A DNA stretch of 64,000 bases, from assembly GCF_001941965.1 (NCBI RefSeq), contig NZ_MKZO01000058.1, forward strand, positions 273,828 to 337,827. Reading direction: 5' to 3'. A program made the position numbers and the translations under genes. This DNA is from Pseudomonas putida (GTDB lineage Bacteria; Pseudomonadota; Gammaproteobacteria; Pseudomonadales; Pseudomonadaceae). Below the pieces are notes generated by a model that was not told where the DNA came from, made no database searches, and saw only the letters and a list, made by a program, of their open reading frames with translations. Below, piece by piece: positions 42,939 through 50,974 of the stretch; position 1 is the stretch's first letter; the number at the start of each line of letters is the position of its first letter.

Positions 42939-43757
42939 ATGGGTAATGTCCAGACCGCCGCCAGTGCCGTTGATGTGCTGTGGCGCCCGACGCCGGGCGA
43001 ACTGGTCGACCTCGGCCGGCCGCACCGTTCGCCGCTTGGGCAACAGCGCTTGCAGCGTACGCCGCGCAGTGCTCTGAACCGTCGCGAGAAAGTCCTGCTG
43101 GGGGTGTTCGCCCTGGTCCTGCATGGCGCTGCCGCGTACTGGGTGAGCCAGGCGCCGACCCCGGTATTGCCGGTGGTCCCGCCAGAGATTCCACCGATGA
43201 CCATCGAGTTCTCCCAGCCGGCGCCGCCGGTGGTGGAGCCGCCGCCACCTGTAGTCGAACCACCGCCGCCGGTGGTGGAGCCGCCACCGCCGGTCGAGGA
43301 CGAGCTGGCCGTGAAGCCGCCGCCGCCCAAGCCGGTACCCAAGCCCAAGCCTGTGCCGAAACCGGTGCCCAAGCCTGCGCCCAAGCCAGTGGAACAACCG
43401 CCAGCGCCGACGCCACCGACTCCGGCACCGACTCCGGCAACCCCCGCGCCACCGGCTCCGCCAGCGCCCGCCCCGGTGACCCCGGCCTCGGCCAACGCCG
43501 CGTACCTGAAGAACCCGGCGCCGGAATACCCGTCGCTGGCCCAGCGTCGCGGCTGGGAAGGCACGGTGCTGTTGCGGGTCAAGGTGCTCGCCACGGGCAA
43601 GCCCGGCGAGATCCAGATCCAGCAGAGCAGTGGGCGCCAGCAACTCGATGACGCCGCACTGGCAGCGGTGAAGCGCTGGAGTTTCGTGCCGGCCAAGCAG
43701 GGCGATGTACCCCAGGAAGGCTGGGTGAGCGTGCCCATCGATTTCAAGATTCGCTAA
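42939..43757 (+). CDS. tonB: TonB energy-transducing protein
   Basis: 272 residues. A cytoplasmic N-terminal extension of about 50 residues precedes the single membrane helix (52-69), unlike short E. coli TonB but like Pseudomonas TonB2. A long Pro/Lys/Glu spacer (90-190) crosses the periplasm, and the C-terminal domain has NPAPEYPSLAQRRGWEGTV and AALAAVKRWSFVPA. First gene of tonB-exbB-exbD, which energises outer-membrane receptors for siderophores and similar ligands. Confidence 0.94.
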   Translation: MGNVQTAASAVDVLWRPTPGELVDLGRPHRSPLGQQRLQRTPRSALNRREKVLLGVFALVLHGAAAYWVSQAPTPVLPVVPPEIPPMTIEFSQPAPPVVEPPPPVVEPPPPVVEPPPPVEDELAVKPPPPKPVPKPKPVPKPVPKPAPKPVEQPPAPTPPTPAPTPATPAPPAPPAPAPVTPASANAAYLKNPAPEYPSLAQRRGWEGTVLLRVKVLATGKPGEIQIQQSSGRQQLDDAALAAVKRWSFVPAKQGDVPQEGWVSVPIDFKIR

Positions 43758-43790
43758 CCCAAATTCGCGCAACGACAGAGAGAACACATC

Positions 43791-44513
43791 ATGAGCTTAT
43801 TGGCCTCCCCCCTTGAATCCATCGAAAGCGCGGTGATCTGGCTGCTGGTCGGTTTCTCCGTGGTCACCTGGGGCCTGGCCCTGGTCAAGACCGTGCAGTT
43901 CGTCCGCCTGAAGAACCAGGACAAGCGTTTCCACAAGCAATTCTGGGCCGCCTCCAGCCTCGACTCGGCGGCCGACCTGGCCCACACCCAGCCGGGCTCT
44001 GCTGCCCGTGTCGCCCAGGCCGGCTATGCCGCCATCGCCGTTGGCGAGCCGGGCCAGGCGACTGACCTGAGCCATTCGATCAACCACCAGGACCGTCTGG
44101 AACGCGCCCTGCGCCAGCAGATCGTGCGTGAGCGCCGCTCGCTGGAAACCGGCCTGGCCGTGGTCGCCAGTATCGGCAGCACCTCGCCCTTCATCGGCCT
44201 GTTCGGTACGGTCTGGGGGATCATGGAAGCGCTCAAGGGCATCAGCGCGGCGGGCTCGGCGAGCCTGGAAACCGTGGCCGGGCCGATTGGTGCGGCGCTG
44301 GTCGCCACCGGCGTGGGTATCGCCGTCGCGGTCCCGGCGGTGCTGGTTTACAACTACTTCCTGCGTCGCCTCAAGCTCACCGCCGCTGACCTCGACGACT
44401 TCGCCCACGACTTCTACAGCCTCGCGCAGAAGAGTGCCTTCCGCGTCATCGCCCACCCTGCGCTGCACAAGGCCAATGCCTCGTCTGGCCAGCCTGTGAA
44501 AGAGGCGGTGTGA
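43791..44513 (+). CDS. exbB: ExbB proton-channel subunit
   Basis: 240 residues, three membrane helices (about 12-32, 130-150, 165-190). ASIGSTSPFIGLFGTVWGIM and GPIGAALVATGVGIAVAVPAVL are the conserved ExbB/TolQ/MotA segments. It sits 33 bp after tonB. Confidence 0.96.
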   Translation: MSLLASPLESIESAVIWLLVGFSVVTWGLALVKTVQFVRLKNQDKRFHKQFWAASSLDSAADLAHTQPGSAARVAQAGYAAIAVGEPGQATDLSHSINHQDRLERALRQQIVRERRSLETGLAVVASIGSTSPFIGLFGTVWGIMEALKGISAAGSASLETVAGPIGAALVATGVGIAVAVPAVLVYNYFLRRLKLTAADLDDFAHDFYSLAQKSAFRVIAHPALHKANASSGQPVKEAV

Positions 44514-44514
44514 C

Positions 44515-44916
44515 ATGGCCTTTTCGACCCAGGACAGCGACGAAGTTCTCAGCGAGATCAACGTAACGCCGCTGGTGGATGTGATGCTGGTGCTGCTGGT
44601 GGTGTTCATCGTCACCGCGCCGCTGCTCACCAACGCCATCCCGATCAACCTACCCAAGACCGAGGCTGTGGCCCCGGTGGAGCAAAAGGATCCGTTGGTG
44701 GTCAGCATCGACGGGGCAGGGAAGCTGTTTATCAACAAGGATGAAATCCAGCCGGATCTGCTGGAAACCAACCTGCAGGCGGCGAAAGCCAAGGACCCCG
44801 AGGTACGGGTGCAACTGCAGGCGGACGATGGAGTGAATTACGGGGAAGTGGCGCGCGCCATGGCCTCGATCGAACGTGCGGGGATTACCAAGCTGTCGGT
44901 GATCACCGCACGCTGA
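44515..44916 (+). CDS. exbD: ExbD proton-channel subunit
   Basis: 133 residues, starting one base after the exbB stop. The single helix contains the essential Asp22 (VTPLVDVMLVLLVVF), followed by the periplasmic domain. Completes the TonB motor; a U-rich terminator follows. Confidence 0.96.
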   Translation: MAFSTQDSDEVLSEINVTPLVDVMLVLLVVFIVTAPLLTNAIPINLPKTEAVAPVEQKDPLVVSIDGAGKLFINKDEIQPDLLETNLQAAKAKDPEVRVQLQADDGVNYGEVARAMASIERAGITKLSVITAR

Positions 44917-44942
44917 GCAATATGCAACTCAGGCAAACTTGG

Positions 44943-44979
44943 AGGCCGGTCCTGTGGCAGGGGCTGGTCTTTTTTTGTT
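44943..44979 (+). terminator. Terminator of tonB-exbB-exbD
   Basis: CCGGTCCT/AGGGGCTGG imperfect hairpin followed by seven T. Confidence 0.7.
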
Positions 44980-45010
44980 TGGAGAAGAGCTGTTTTCTCG
45001 GTAGAAGATT

Positions 45011-45085
45011 TGATTTTGCTTGTTTTTCTGATCAGAAAAACAAGGTGATTTGCAAAATCAAAACCTGTTTATGCTTGTTTTTCTG
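45011..45085. promoter_or_regulatory. Nested palindrome upstream of the AbiEi-like pair
   Basis: A perfect 26-bp palindrome (45019-45044; half-site CTTGTTTTTCTGA) sits inside a 9-bp inverted repeat TGATTTTGC/GCAAAATCA (45011-45019 and 45052-45060). A further half-site TGCTTGTTTTTCTG lies at 45072-45085. It is AT-rich in a GC-rich genome and 60-130 nt upstream of the gene: a strong candidate for an autoregulatory operator. Confidence 0.75.
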
Positions 45086-45147
45086 CGCAGCTAAAGTAGG
45101 CTTATTCCAAAATCAGAAGCTTTGCCAGCGGCTTGATGGAGGAAACG

Positions 45148-46218
45148 GTGGACGGTTCAAACGAGCTGCTGATGCACGGCTTTGCCGATGCGTTGCACGA
45201 AGCGAGTGGCATCCTTGTCAGCGATATCCGTTTCGGATCGGCAAAAGGCGATGCCGAACCTGACGCGTCGGCAGTCCTGCAAACGCCCGACGGTCAATGG
45301 CAACTGATCTTTTTCATCCGCAAGACCTTCTACCCTCGTGACGCCCGGGAAGCGCTCTGGAAGCTGGAGGGCCACAGGACCCGTGCGCAACATCCTTCGC
45401 AAATCGTCCCGATGGTGCTTGCCGAGCATTTGAGCAAGGGCGCGAAGGAAGCGCTGAAGCAACGCGGTGTCGGCTTCTTCGATTCGGCGGGTGCGTTGTT
45501 CCTGAAGCATCGCAACTGGTTGATCAATATCGAAGGCAGCAAGCCAAAAGCCAGGGCTGCCCCTCGGGAAGTTGCGTTGTTCAGGGGGGCCCGGGAAATG
45601 GTCGTGCACGCCTTGCTGCAGTCGCGCGGTGACTGGTTTCACGGCCTGGATATCGTCGAGCTTTCCAGCACCTCCGGCTATTCGGTTTCAACGGTTCTGC
45701 AAGCGCTGGAGCGACTGGAGTGGGTCGAGTCCCAGGGGCAGGGCCGACACCGCCTTCGTCGCCTGAGCCGACCGGGAGAACTGCTGGATGCCTGGGCCCG
45801 CGACTGGGCACAGCGCAAGCAGGACAAGACCCGCTGGTATTTCTTCTGCGAGGACCCCAGGCAGCTTGCCGACAAGCTCGGCGCCAGGATGGCCGCCAGC
45901 AAAAGCCCGCTTGCGTTCACGGGGGCGATCGCCGCCAACCGCTTGTCTCCGCTGCTCACTCACGTGGATGTCGCCGAACTGGTCGCACCTCGGGATGTGC
46001 GGGAAATGGCCGAAGCCATCGGACTCAAGCCAGCGGAAAAAGGAGCCAACGTGGTCCTGATCGAACGTGCCGGCGCAACTCAGTTGTTTCAGGACTATTC
46101 ACCGACGCAAAGAACGTGGTCCACCAGTCCTTTTATTCAGTACCTTGACCTGCTTGATGGCCGCGGACGCAACGCGGAGCTGGCGGCCCAACTAAGGAGC
46201 GAGATACTGATGATCTGA
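45148..46218 (+). CDS. AbiEi-like antitoxin/transcription factor
   Basis: About 356 residues from GTG 45148, which has GGAGGA at ideal spacing; the in-frame ATG at 45136 has none. The N-terminal half resembles a nuclease-like fold of unknown activity (LIFFIRKTFYPRDAREALWKL). A winged helix follows at about 150-210 (GLDIVELSSTSGYSVSTVLQALERLEWVE), as in AbiEi-type regulators. The following gene encodes a nucleotidyltransferase, giving a type IV toxin-antitoxin-like arrangement. The upstream palindrome fits autoregulation. Confidence 0.65.
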   Translation: MDGSNELLMHGFADALHEASGILVSDIRFGSAKGDAEPDASAVLQTPDGQWQLIFFIRKTFYPRDAREALWKLEGHRTRAQHPSQIVPMVLAEHLSKGAKEALKQRGVGFFDSAGALFLKHRNWLINIEGSKPKARAAPREVALFRGAREMVVHALLQSRGDWFHGLDIVELSSTSGYSVSTVLQALERLEWVESQGQGRHRLRRLSRPGELLDAWARDWAQRKQDKTRWYFFCEDPRQLADKLGARMAASKSPLAFTGAIAANRLSPLLTHVDVAELVAPRDVREMAEAIGLKPAEKGANVVLIERAGATQLFQDYSPTQRTWSTSPFIQYLDLLDGRGRNAELAAQLRSEILMI

Positions 46219-46219
46219 A

Positions 46220-47134
46220 GTGGCTAGAGAAACCAAGCCAACAACGGCTGCCGGATACAGCACCACACACACCGAGACCTGCGAGCGGGTGCTGGTGACT
46301 CTCCTGAGTGCTTTCGGCACGCTGAAAGACACGCTTCGTCTGGTCGGGGGCTTGGTGCCTCGCTACCTGACGCCTGAAAACCCTCCCGATGTCCCGGCTC
46401 ACTTTGGCACCTCCGATGTGGATGTGGTGCTGAACCTCTCGGTGCTCGCGTCTGGCAACTACGCGTCCCTCTCGGAGCAGTTGAGGCAGAGGGGATTCAC
46501 CCGGTGGACCAATGAAAAGGGCTGGAGCCAGGCCTGGCGCTGGGAGTACCGGATTTCGCAGCACCATACCGTCCTGGTCGAGTTTCTGCGTGGCGCGACC
46601 GAGGAATGCCCGGCAAAGGAAATCGTTGCCCTGGATGGTGAGGAGGTGGCCGCGTTGGCTGTACAGCACATGGAGATCGTCCATGAATGGTACGAGTCCC
46701 GGCAGATAGAAGCCGAAATGCTGGGTGGCCGGGGCGTTACGCTGGAGCGGGTTCACTATGCCGATGTGCCGGCCTTCATCATTCTCAAGGCGCTGGCATT
46801 CCACAGCCGGGCGGAGCGCAAGGATGCGGGGGATCTGATTCATGTGCTGCGTTATTCCGGTGGTCTGGACGAGGTGGTCCGTCAGTTCATCGTGCGGGCT
46901 CGCAGTGGTCTTCATCCCGAGGCGATTCGGGCCTGCCGTGAGGCGCTGAGAGAGCGGTTCTGTGATACGGCCAGAACGGCCGGGCATCTGCTGGTGGGAC
47001 CAAGATCCTATGCGGAGTTCATCCTGGGGTTCGGTGCTGATGAGGAGGAGCTGGTCCGGGAGGCTCGGTATGCGTCGGGGCTTGTGACCGCGTTTCTGGA
47101 GGAGATTGATCGGGAGCTGGGTGTGTTGGATTGA
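46220..47134 (+). CDS. Nucleotidyltransferase-fold protein, AbiEii-like partner
   Basis: 304 residues from GTG 46220, one base after the preceding stop. The nucleotidyltransferase signature is visible as LVGG (42-45) and GTSDVDVVL with Asp66 and Asp68, and a later acidic residue in HTVLVEFL. The C-terminal half is helical with KALAFHSRAERKDAGDLIHVL, typical of AbiEii/COG4849-like proteins where the Lys and Asp also contribute. It is the probable toxin or effector of the pair; phage defence by abortive infection is a reasonable hypothesis. Confidence 0.7.
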   Translation: MARETKPTTAAGYSTTHTETCERVLVTLLSAFGTLKDTLRLVGGLVPRYLTPENPPDVPAHFGTSDVDVVLNLSVLASGNYASLSEQLRQRGFTRWTNEKGWSQAWRWEYRISQHHTVLVEFLRGATEECPAKEIVALDGEEVAALAVQHMEIVHEWYESRQIEAEMLGGRGVTLERVHYADVPAFIILKALAFHSRAERKDAGDLIHVLRYSGGLDEVVRQFIVRARSGLHPEAIRACREALRERFCDTARTAGHLLVGPRSYAEFILGFGADEEELVREARYASGLVTAFLEEIDRELGVLD

Positions 47135-47241
47135 GCGCGAGGTGGCGCAGTCCATCGCGGGCGGCCAAGAGACCTGCACAGATTTCCAAACACAAAGCCG
47201 CTGGCCTGCGGCAGCCGCCGGGGATACCGTTTCCCGTCTTC

Positions 47242-47320
47242 ATGGCCGCTGCGCAGGCGAGGCGTGATGGCCTGCCGGGGTTCTATTCCTCCGGTTTTCC
47301 ACCGCCTGGGCAGTGGCCAC
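47242..47320 (+). repeat. Structured repeat, copy A
   Basis: Outer arms at 47243-47259 (TGGCCGCTGCGCAGGCG) and 47303-47319 pair over 16 of 17 positions counting one G-U. Two small internal hairpins (AGGC/GCCT and CCGGGG/CTCCGG) give a three-way junction. Sequence differs from copies B and C, but pairing is kept. Confidence 0.75.
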
Positions 47321-47330
47321 CTTTGTCTTT

Positions 47331-47410
47331 ATGGCGGCTGTATGCAGGAGGCCTTCGGGCCTGCCGGGTTTCCCTATTTGTCCGGTTTCCACTCTGCATG
47401 CAACCGCCAC
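47331..47410 (+). repeat. Structured repeat, copy B
   Basis: Outer arms 47332-47347 (TGGCGGCTGTATGCAG) and 47394-47409 pair over 15 of 16. The first inner hairpin is AGGCC-TTCG-GGCCT with a stable UUCG tetraloop, the second CCGG/CCGG. Confidence 0.8.
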
Positions 47411-47430
47411 CTTCCTTGAAGCCGACACGG

Positions 47431-47526
47431 ACCCTGTGGGAGCTGGCTTGCCAGCGATGAGGCCAGCAGGGCCACTGATGTTGTTTGATCTGACGCCATC
47501 GCTGGCAAGCCAGCTCCCACAGAGGC
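47431..47526. repeat. REP pair (inverted)
   Basis: REP copies facing outward from a 45-bp spacer between structured repeats B and C. Confidence 0.92.
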
Positions 47527-47709
47527 CGCATTCCAGACACCTGCAAACATAATGTTTGTGGAACATGGAAATCCTAGGACGTACCCTACGCTATCTGTCG
47601 GTCTTTGCTTACTTGCCCACGGAAACCACTCCTTCTAGTCTTCTGCGGTCGCCGAGCAATTGGTGATTTAGGCGTGGAAACCTAAGCGTTGTGAATGTGA
47701 GACCGCTTT
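47527..47709. other. Region between the REP pair and structured repeat C
   Basis: No gene. It contains the small hairpin TTAGG/CCTAA at about 47667-47685 and presumably the promoter of the downstream small gene. Confidence 0.4.
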
Positions 47710-47789
47710 ATGGCGGCTGTGCGCGGGAGGCCTTTGGCCTGCCGGGTTTCTCCATTCGCTCGGTTTTCCACCCCGCGTACAGCTGCCAC
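47710..47789 (+). repeat. Structured repeat, copy C
   Basis: Outer arms 47711-47726 (TGGCGGCTGTGCGCGG) and 47773-47788 pair at all 16 positions with two G-U pairs. Inner hairpins AGGCC-TTT-GGCCT and CCGGG/CTCGG. It lies about 57 nt upstream of the DUF3077/6124-type start codon, so it may be in the leader RNA. Confidence 0.8.
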
Positions 47790-47845
47790 CCCTTCGTGTG
47801 GAAACGGCGAGGTGCAGCCCCATAAACCGCAATGGAGTTACTGCA

Positions 47846-48148
47846 ATGAAAAAACTCGTACCCGATCCACCCCTATCCCCAACCTGCACCCGCCCCTTCG
47901 GCGACTGCTCCTCCTCCCACCCGCCACTCTTCTCCGTCAACCCCGGCATCGACCCCCACAGCGTCCTGGTCCACGCCTCGATGTTCCTGCGCTGCGCCTA
48001 CGAATCCGCCCAGCACTCCCTCGCCCCGGACGCCAACACCAGCGCCTTCCCCTGGTTGACCATGCACGCCGTGGAAGCCGCCAAGGGCCTGGTCGACGCG
48101 CTCCTCGAAGGCCATGAAAGCGCCACCTGGCAACAGCCCGAAAGCTGA
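47846..48148 (+). CDS. Small DUF3077/DUF6124-type protein
   Basis: 100 residues from ATG 47846 with GGAG upstream. The start MKKLVPDPPLSP, and the segment LFSVNPGIDPHSVLVHASMFLRCAYESA followed by WLTMHAVEAAKGLVDALL, match a small helical protein family that is very common and multicopy in fluorescent pseudomonads, function unknown. The structured repeats upstream may belong to its leader. Confidence 0.75.
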   Translation: MKKLVPDPPLSPTCTRPFGDCSSSHPPLFSVNPGIDPHSVLVHASMFLRCAYESAQHSLAPDANTSAFPWLTMHAVEAAKGLVDALLEGHESATWQQPES

Positions 48149-48155
48149 AACCACA

Positions 48156-48181
48156 ACGGGACCGCACCCCGGTCCCGTTTT
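48156..48181 (+). terminator. Terminator
   Basis: ACGGGACC/GGTCCCGT hairpin followed by a T-run, directly after the small gene. Confidence 0.9.
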
Positions 48182-48283
48182 CTGTTTGGTTATTAATAAA
48201 TAGCTTCTTATTCCTTTACGAATATAACCCCAGCGCCAATACTTGCCGCCATGCACGCAAACCGCAGCAGGAGGCAATTCCCC

Positions 48284-48865
48284 ATGCGCAACGAGTCGAT
48301 CCGTTACCTGATTGTGCCGGGCTGGCAGGGTTCGCCAGACGATCACTGGCAGAGCCATTGGCACGCCACGCTGCCCAACAGCGCCCGTGTCGAGCAGGCC
48401 GACTGGCTGACGCCGAAGCGCGGGGATTGGGTCGCGGCGCTGGAAGAGGCGATCGCCGCCGACGATTCCCCGGTGATCCTGATCGCCCATAGCCTGGGCT
48501 GCATCACCGTCGCTCATTGGGCCGACCAGGCCAGCCCGGCCTTGCGCCGGCGAGTGCGCGGGGCGCTGCTGGTGGCCCCGGCGGATGTGGAGCGGCCTGC
48601 CTGCTCCCCGGCATTGCGCAACTTCGCACCGATCCCCATGGCCCCGTTGCCGTTCCCGAGCCAGGTGGTCACCTCCGACAACGACCCGGCCGTGAGCGCC
48701 CCGCGCGCCATGCAACTGGCCCGCGCCTGGGGCGCCGAGGCCGGGGTGCTCGGCGGCGCCGGGCATATCAACGTCAAGTCCGGCCACAAGCGCTGGGAAC
48801 AGGGCTTCGCCTACCTGTACCGCCTGCAGAGCCGAATGGAACAGGGCGCCCTGCGCCGCGCCTGA
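48284..48865 (+). CDS. RBBP9/YdeN-type alpha/beta serine hydrolase
   Basis: 193 residues from ATG 48284 with AGGAGG about ten bases upstream. YLIVPGWQGSPDDHWQSHW, the nucleophile elbow IAHSLGC and the C-terminal GAGHINVKSG are family landmarks; the catalytic triad is Ser in HSLG, an Asp in TSDNDP and His in GHIN. The substrate is unknown. The upstream DNA (CTTATTCCTTTACGAATATAACC near 48208-48230) is AT-rich and resembles the other sulfur-type promoters of the window. Confidence 0.88.
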   Translation: MRNESIRYLIVPGWQGSPDDHWQSHWHATLPNSARVEQADWLTPKRGDWVAALEEAIAADDSPVILIAHSLGCITVAHWADQASPALRRRVRGALLVAPADVERPACSPALRNFAPIPMAPLPFPSQVVTSDNDPAVSAPRAMQLARAWGAEAGVLGGAGHINVKSGHKRWEQGFAYLYRLQSRMEQGALRRA

Positions 48866-48900
48866 TTCCCGCACCGCTTTCCCTTACTGCCGTTATCAAC

Positions 48901-48921
48901 GCCCGGGCCAGGAGCCCGGGC
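48901..48921 (+). promoter_or_regulatory. GC hairpin before the sigma-54 activator gene
   Basis: GCCCGGG-(7)-CCCGGGC without a T-run, 13 nt upstream of the ATG. It may modulate translation or decay. Confidence 0.5.
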
Positions 48922-48933
48922 GGGAGCTTTGCC

Positions 48934-49875
48934 ATGAAACTCGAAGACACCTTCGGCCAGCCGCTGCTGACCTTCCCCGAACTCGACAAGAGCCCGCTGA
49001 GCATCCGCGCCAAGGCGCTGGTGTTCGTCGATCCACGCTCGCGCCAGTTGCGCGAGGAACTGGAAATCCTCGCCCCGCTGGCCTTGCCCGTGCTGATCCG
49101 CGGCGAAAGCGGTACCGGCAAGGAACTGCTGGCCCGGCAGATCCACCGCGCCAGCGATCGCGGTGGTCTGTTCGTCTCGGTAAACTGCGGCGCGATCAGC
49201 CCGACCTACGCCGATGCCGAACTCTTCGGCTACGCCGTCGGCGCCCACAGCGGCAGTGCCAGCAGCCGCGCCGGCTGGTTCGGCTCGGCCAATGGCGGCA
49301 CGCTGTATCTCGATGAAATCGCCGACCTGCCGCTGCCGATCCAGATCAAGCTGCTGGCCGCCCTGGAAAACCACGAGGTCTACCGTGTCGGCGCGCAGCA
49401 GCCGCATCCGGTGGATGTGCGCCTGGTCGCAGCCTCGAGCATCGACCTGGCCGAAGCGGTTGCAGCAGGGCACTTCCATCCGCGTCTCTACGACTACCTT
49501 CACGAAGGCCGCCTCGAACTGCCGGCGCTGCGCGAGCGGGTGGGCGATATCCTGCCGCTGGCCGAGTACTTCGTCGGCATCTACAGCCCCAAGCTCAACC
49601 GCCCGGTGCCGCTGCTCAGCGAAGACGCCCAGCGCGTGCTGGAACTGCACGACTGGCCGGGCAATACCCGCGAGCTGGAAAACGTCATTCACTTCGCCCT
49701 GCTCCAGGGCAGCGGCGACGAGATCCTGCCGGAACATCTGAACCTGCCGACCCCACTGCACGCATTGGCCCAGCGCCTGGACCGCCTCGCCCAGCTGGGC
49801 GACAAACAGGAGCGACACGCCCTGCGCAAACTGCTGGAGCAAACCCTGTTGCGCCTTGCGCAAGTCGCTAGCTAG
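48934..49875 (+). CDS. Sigma-54 activator-type AAA+ protein with degenerate GAFTGA and no HTH
   Basis: 313 residues from ATG 48934. The AAA+ domain has Walker A GESGTGKE (57-64), Walker B GTLYLDE (122-128) and the ERVGDILPLAEYF and DWPGNTRELENV segments. The sigma-54 contact loop is GAHSGS (103-108) instead of GAFTGA. The C-terminus after NLPTPLHAL has no Fis-type helix-turn-helix. It resembles SfnR-like activators of sulfone use in pseudomonads. With altered loop and no DNA-binding domain it may be inactive or a regulator acting through another protein. Confidence 0.8.
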   Translation: MKLEDTFGQPLLTFPELDKSPLSIRAKALVFVDPRSRQLREELEILAPLALPVLIRGESGTGKELLARQIHRASDRGGLFVSVNCGAISPTYADAELFGYAVGAHSGSASSRAGWFGSANGGTLYLDEIADLPLPIQIKLLAALENHEVYRVGAQQPHPVDVRLVAASSIDLAEAVAAGHFHPRLYDYLHEGRLELPALRERVGDILPLAEYFVGIYSPKLNRPVPLLSEDAQRVLELHDWPGNTRELENVIHFALLQGSGDEILPEHLNLPTPLHALAQRLDRLAQLGDKQERHALRKLLEQTLLRLAQVAS

Positions 49876-50040
49876 AGCGTTGCAAGGTGTGCATCGCAAA
49901 AAGGCATAAGCAGCTAATCAAAAGATATTGTTCCGGAATAAAAAATCTCGGTATTGTCCGCCTCACGCCGGGCAACACGGGCCCGGCCAACCAACACTGA
50001 TCGCCGCCCACGAGGCGCGGAATACCAATAAGGACTGCAC

Positions 50041-50826
50041 ATGAAAAAGGCTCTGTTGTTCTCTGCCCTGGCCGCCGCGCTGACGGTGGGCGGTTTTGTC
50101 CAGGCTGCCGAGAAACTGGTGGTTGCCGCCACCCCGGTACCCCATGCCGAGATTCTCGAGCTGATCAAGCCGACCCTGGCCAAAGAGGGCGTGGACCTGG
50201 AAATCAAGGTCTTCACCGACTACGTGCAGCCGAACGTGCAGGTCGACCAGAAGCGCCTGGACGCTAACTACTTCCAGACCCTGCCGTACCTGAAGAACTT
50301 CAACGAAGGCAAGGGCACCAACCTGGTGACCGTGATCGGCGTTCACGTCGAGCCGTTCGGTGGCTACTCGAAGAAAGTGAAGAGCCTGGCCGAGCTGAAG
50401 GAAGGCGCCACCGTCGCCATCCCGAACGAAGGCAGCAACAGCGGCCGCGCCCTGCTGCTTCTGCAGAAGGCTGGCCTGATCACCCTGAAGGACCCGCAGA
50501 ACGCCCTGGCGACCCCGAAGGACATCGCCGAGAACCCGAAAAAACTTAAATTCCGCGAGCTGGAATCGGCCATGCTGCCGCGTGTGCTCGACCAGGTCGA
50601 CCTGGACATGATCAACACCAACTACGCCCTGGAAGCCGGCCTCAACCCGGCGAAAGACGCGCTGGTGATCGAAGGCAGCGACTCGCCGTACGTCAACTTC
50701 CTGGTGGCCCGCCCGGACAACAAGGACAGCGACGCCATCCAGAAACTGGCCAAGGCCCTGACCTCGCCCGAGGTGAAGACCTTCATCGAGAAGAAGTACA
50801 GCGGTGCGGTACTGCCGGCGTTCTGA
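50041..50826 (+). CDS. MetQ/NlpA-family substrate-binding protein
   Basis: 261 residues. The signal peptide ends at FVQA-AEKLVVAA, with no lipobox cysteine, so it is a soluble periplasmic protein. VVAATPVPHAEILEL, VDQKRLDANYFQTLPYL and AIPNEGSNSGRALLLLQ are the methionine-binding family core. No metN or metI is adjacent, so it is an orphan binding protein or serves a transporter elsewhere. Its 3' end recurs twice downstream as duplicated fragments. Confidence 0.92.
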   Translation: MKKALLFSALAAALTVGGFVQAAEKLVVAATPVPHAEILELIKPTLAKEGVDLEIKVFTDYVQPNVQVDQKRLDANYFQTLPYLKNFNEGKGTNLVTVIGVHVEPFGGYSKKVKSLAELKEGATVAIPNEGSNSGRALLLLQKAGLITLKDPQNALATPKDIAENPKKLKFRELESAMLPRVLDQVDLDMINTNYALEAGLNPAKDALVIEGSDSPYVNFLVARPDNKDSDAIQKLAKALTSPEVKTFIEKKYSGAVLPAF

Positions 50827-50851
50827 TTCGCCACAGTACTGTCTGTTACTG

Positions 50852-50882
50852 AAAGACCGCCGTCGAGGCGGTCTTTCTTTTT
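50852..50882 (+). terminator. Terminator of the MetQ-like gene
   Basis: AAAGACCGCC/GGCGGTCTTT hairpin followed by CTTTTT. Confidence 0.92.
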
Positions 50883-50890
50883 CTGCGGCA

Positions 50891-50935
50891 TACCTGATAG
50901 TTCTGTCAGTTATGGGCTGGCAAGCGGGGTTATAC
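50891..50935 (+). promoter_or_regulatory. Shared upstream motif of mini-Rhs gene 1
   Basis: ACCTGATAGTTCTGTCAG followed about 20 nt later by GTTATAC. Closely related sequences precede all three other mini-Rhs genes (51966, 52998 and 57163), suggesting a common promoter/operator. Confidence 0.55.
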
Positions 50936-50974
50936 AATCCGTGGTGTTCCTGCCGGATGCCGGAGAAATAAGCG

